From: Lytechinus variegatus
Taxonomy: Eukaryota > Echinodermata > Echinoidea > Temnopleuroida > Toxopneustidae
NCBI RefSeq assembly: GCF_018143015.1
Contig: NC_054752.1
Coordinates: 6,745,216 to 6,809,215 of the forward strand
DNA: 64,000 bases
Reading direction: 5' to 3'
How positions within the stretch are numbered: position 1 is the first letter of the stretch; each line of letters opens with the position of its first letter. This document shows, in pieces, positions 61,229-64,000 of this stretch. A model generated the notes under the pieces. It did no database searches and had not been told where the DNA came from. It saw only the letters and a list, made by a program, of their open reading frames with translations. Position numbers and translations under genes: made by a program.

Positions 61229-62625
61229 TGTAACACGCGGAAACTGATGTAGAAAGATGACACACAACACCATTCCTTGTGTTTCGGTTCGTTTAATATC
61301 GATGAGTCGTTATATACAAATTCCAAAATTTCCAAGTACAGGAACAAAAGATAAAGAAATAAAAAAACCTGCAAAAACCAATGAGAATAAAACAATTAAC
61401 TAGAATGATGATAATGTTTGAAAAATGCACAAAATAGAAATATACACATATTTGCTTGTGACTCTAAGATAAAACATCAATATGACGTCAAGTAGACTCG
61501 TAATAATAAATGATAAACATGTTGTCTATATCCATTCATTAAAACTTATTCAATATTGCCTGAATTAAACTCATCTAATCACAAATTCAGTTCCTCCATC
61601 GTTATGGATAACTCTTCCAACAAATAAATGTGAAATTTACCAAACAACAATTTAAATATGCCAACAAATTAGCATTGAAATACAGTGGTTTATAAATGAT
61701 AACCACTCACCCTGGCAATCTGGCCTAGAGGACCATATTTCCTCTCGTGATAGCCTCACCCGCTACACGAATGTCATGTCAAATACCTTTAAAAGGAAAG
61801 TAACAATTATTACACATAGTAAGCAATTATTGTAACCCTTTACTCTGAAACACAGAACTGAAACATTGCATTAACAATTCAATAACCAAAATCTTCAACT
61901 CTAAAGATCATTCTACTAAATCGTTTTACTTTACGATTAGAACCGAACACATTTTATGTTTATAACTACATACTACAATCAAGTATACAAGTACAAGTAA
62001 TTAATATAAAATATCACAAAAAATCATCTGAAGTGACAAAGACAGATGCACAACTAATTAATTATTTAATTCACAAAACCCCTTAGAATAAGACAAATAA
62101 CATGCTATGCTAGCAAAGATAGCACTTTAATATAACCTAACCTCTTATTCAAAACAATAGAAAATACATTGTTAACCAACTTTATAAACTATTGTTCAAA
62201 ACTAACAGAATTGACAAAATAAGATAAATATCTTACCTATAATTCTGACCCAAAAATGAAGAAGCCTCTCTGCCTGCCCCATGAATGGGGTGCAGTGCAG
62301 GAGTGAATTGGAGCAAAATCCTCTCTCCCTTTTATGCAGTTATCACTCTCCATTCACAGATGCTAAGCCTTGACCATAATTATCTACGTCATACAAGCTT
62401 ATAGCTCTGGAATGTGATGTTTTGACCCAAAGACCATTCAGCATCACTCTTACCCAGAAAGAGTGTGAATCATATTCCTTGAAAAGCATGAAGATTGTTA
62501 AATATTTCTACTTTCTACTACTTCCTGTGCACTTCCTGTGAAGGCATCTATTACTTACAGACAAATGATTAAGAGTAATGAAAATATATGAATTTTCAAT
62601 AAACAGTTCATTTTGACCTGTTACA
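61229..62625 (-). mobile_element. 1397-bp LTR of a retrotransposon (3' LTR in minus orientation)
   Basis: Read on the minus strand it begins TGTAACAGGTCAAAATGAAC at 62625 and ends CCGCGTGTTACA at 61229, so the ends are TG...CA. Just upstream on that strand is AATTAAGTAGGGGAG, a polypurine tract in the place expected before a 3' LTR. A TATA-like box and a splice-donor-like GGTAAGATA follow in order. The 5-bp duplication cannot be checked because the other LTR is outside the window. Confidence 0.72.
62328..62336 (-). promoter_or_regulatory. TATA-like box in the LTR
   Basis: The minus strand reads CATAAAAGG, followed after about 30 bases by CTCCAATTCACTCC, a plausible U3/R start region. Position in the LTR agrees with minus-strand transcription. 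Confidence 0.5.
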
Positions 62626-64000
62626 TACTCCCCTACTTAATTGAGTGACGTCCCGGCACTCACTATACCAAATTATTACAAATTAAAGTCCTACTTTAGA
62701 TAACACTACCCGGAGATACTTGTTCCCAGTTACAGAACAAGTCAATTTACAATTAATCATGGCCCTAAATATATAAAGCAAGTTATCTCCCGATACAGAA
62801 TATAAAAAATCTCGGCAATAACACGGTATTGGCGAACCCGCACCACTAATACGAAGTTCCTGGTCTCGTGACGAGAATAAACACAGAAAACATATCTAGT
62901 GCAAAAACTCAACTGTTTCAGTTTTCAAGTACACTCCTTATTATGTAATACTAGTATCATGTTGAGGTTCCTAGCATTAAACATTCCAAGTGCTTCCTAA
63001 CTGATCCTAACAGCTCCAGAGTTTATATCAACCAATTGTTTAGTTATCGACATAGACCTTCACAATCCATGTATCTCAACGAATAACAGACCATTATATA
63101 ATTATAGCCAGTAAATCAATCACTACAATGTCGTCCTTAAACCTCCCAAAATATACCTACTTATACTTTAAGCTGATCCAAATTGTTAAAGAATTACAAG
63201 ACAATAAACAAATAACAACAATTACCAGATGTTCCCCCAAATCTTAGCAATTTCCAATGGAACAATGGTTCACCAATATAACATATTGAAAAATCTCATC
63301 ACTTTTGACTAATTCTCTCAACTACCAATGCGTCCTTTCCGGCCTCGAAGGTTAACAGAAAAACAAAGGTAAAGAGAAAAGCCTTACTGCCCCAATAGTC
63401 ACTCCAGTATCCCTCTAATGCAATCCCGGTCTCAGATTGAGGTTCTCGAAATTAACATTGATACTTTATCCTGACTAAACCTAGCAGTACTCCTAGCCAA
63501 ATCCCAGTTACAAATCAGAAAGATCAGCATATTACAATATGGTAACCATTATAACACACAGACACATAAAAGTAAAACACTTTCATCAACACGTGGGCTC
63601 CCCTTCTTTTTCCAAAGTAGCCCCTAAAACTATCAAATACACATTCTGGATCAAACAATTACCATTAATTCACGCCATAGCTTAATTAAACCGAAGATCC
63701 AAAACAAAAATTAAAAAGTTAACAAACTTCAAGTATCAGACAAAGAAACGCCTCAACTATTCATTAGTTAATCATGTTTGCCAAACCCAGAGCTTACTCT
63801 GCACATACTGTACTCCCTCCTATCAACATATAAAATACTGGTGTCTCTGGCCTCCTACACCCCAATGTGTGGTTCCCATCCAACCAGCCAAAATTACTTA
63901 AGAAAGGGGGCATGGACTGTTCCAAAACACAGCATTACCATGACAACACAAAATTAACCTTCAACAGTACTCAGTATTCCCTTGACCAAAGCCATTTGAT
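62626..64000 (-). mobile_element. Internal region of the LTR retrotransposon, 3' non-coding part, running off the window
   Basis: Next to the LTR the minus strand has GTGAGTGCCGGGACGTCACT and the polypurine tract. No frame of 60 codons or more is seen in either direction, so this part is UTR or decayed. gag-pol, if present, lies past 64000. Superfamily (Gypsy likely) is not shown by the sequence. Confidence 0.45.
62627..62641 (-). promoter_or_regulatory. Polypurine tract of the LTR retrotransposon
   Basis: The minus strand TTAAGTAGGGGAGTA precedes the LTR start TGTAACA. In retrotransposons such a tract primes plus-strand synthesis. Confidence 0.5.

Noticed and set aside
61401..64000. ARF exon 3 on the plus strand
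   Set aside because: No LIFVVDSND-like codons with splice signals were found; the stretch is LTR retrotransposon.

Overview
The window reads as animal nuclear DNA, most likely from an echinoderm and plausibly a sea urchin. Genes are split by GT-AG introns, 3' regions are long, and the gene families are metazoan: an integrin beta subunit, a SPAK/OSR1 (Fray) kinase and a class II ARF GTPase. The ACATGTA-rich background, the dense palindromic MITEs, the tRNA-derived SINEs and a DIRS-type retroelement fit a marine deuterostome. The species is inferred, not shown.

Layout. (1) 1-8439, plus strand: the last eight coding exons of an integrin beta gene (I-EGF2 to I-EGF4, tail domain, membrane span, cytoplasmic tail with NPIY and NPVY). 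A long AT-rich 3' region follows, and no gene is visible up to about 26.5 kb. (2) 15-26 kb: intergenic, with palindromic MITEs, a SINE, a 2.0-kb foldback element flanked by TTAA, and a minisatellite of about 22 bp split by a hAT-like element with a perfect 8-bp duplication. (3) 26,543-45,047, minus strand: a complete 13-exon SPAK/OSR1 kinase gene, reconstructed here in one frame as 519 residues with kinase domain, WNK-target T-loop, S-motif and CCT domain. Its introns carry MITEs, a SINE, microsatellites and a degenerate DIRS-like retrotransposon. (4) 45-58.7 kb: a gene-free repeat nest. It holds a 203-bp CpG-rich palindrome, a hAT MITE, a 2.9-kb array built on one short motif in both orientations, a second copy of the 2.0-kb foldback inserted in another repeat (whose empty site lies at 332-335), and two palindromes just upstream of the next gene. 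(5) 58,874-60,899, plus strand: the first two coding exons of an ARF4/5-like GTPase. (6) 61,229 to the end: a long LTR on the minus strand with a TATA-like box, next to a polypurine tract and internal retrotransposon sequence that runs off the window. It probably sits in ARF intron 2.

The three host genes are not an operon-like unit. They act in adhesion, ion/volume signalling and vesicle traffic, and their order here looks incidental. The most unusual material is the set of non-coding foldback and array elements.
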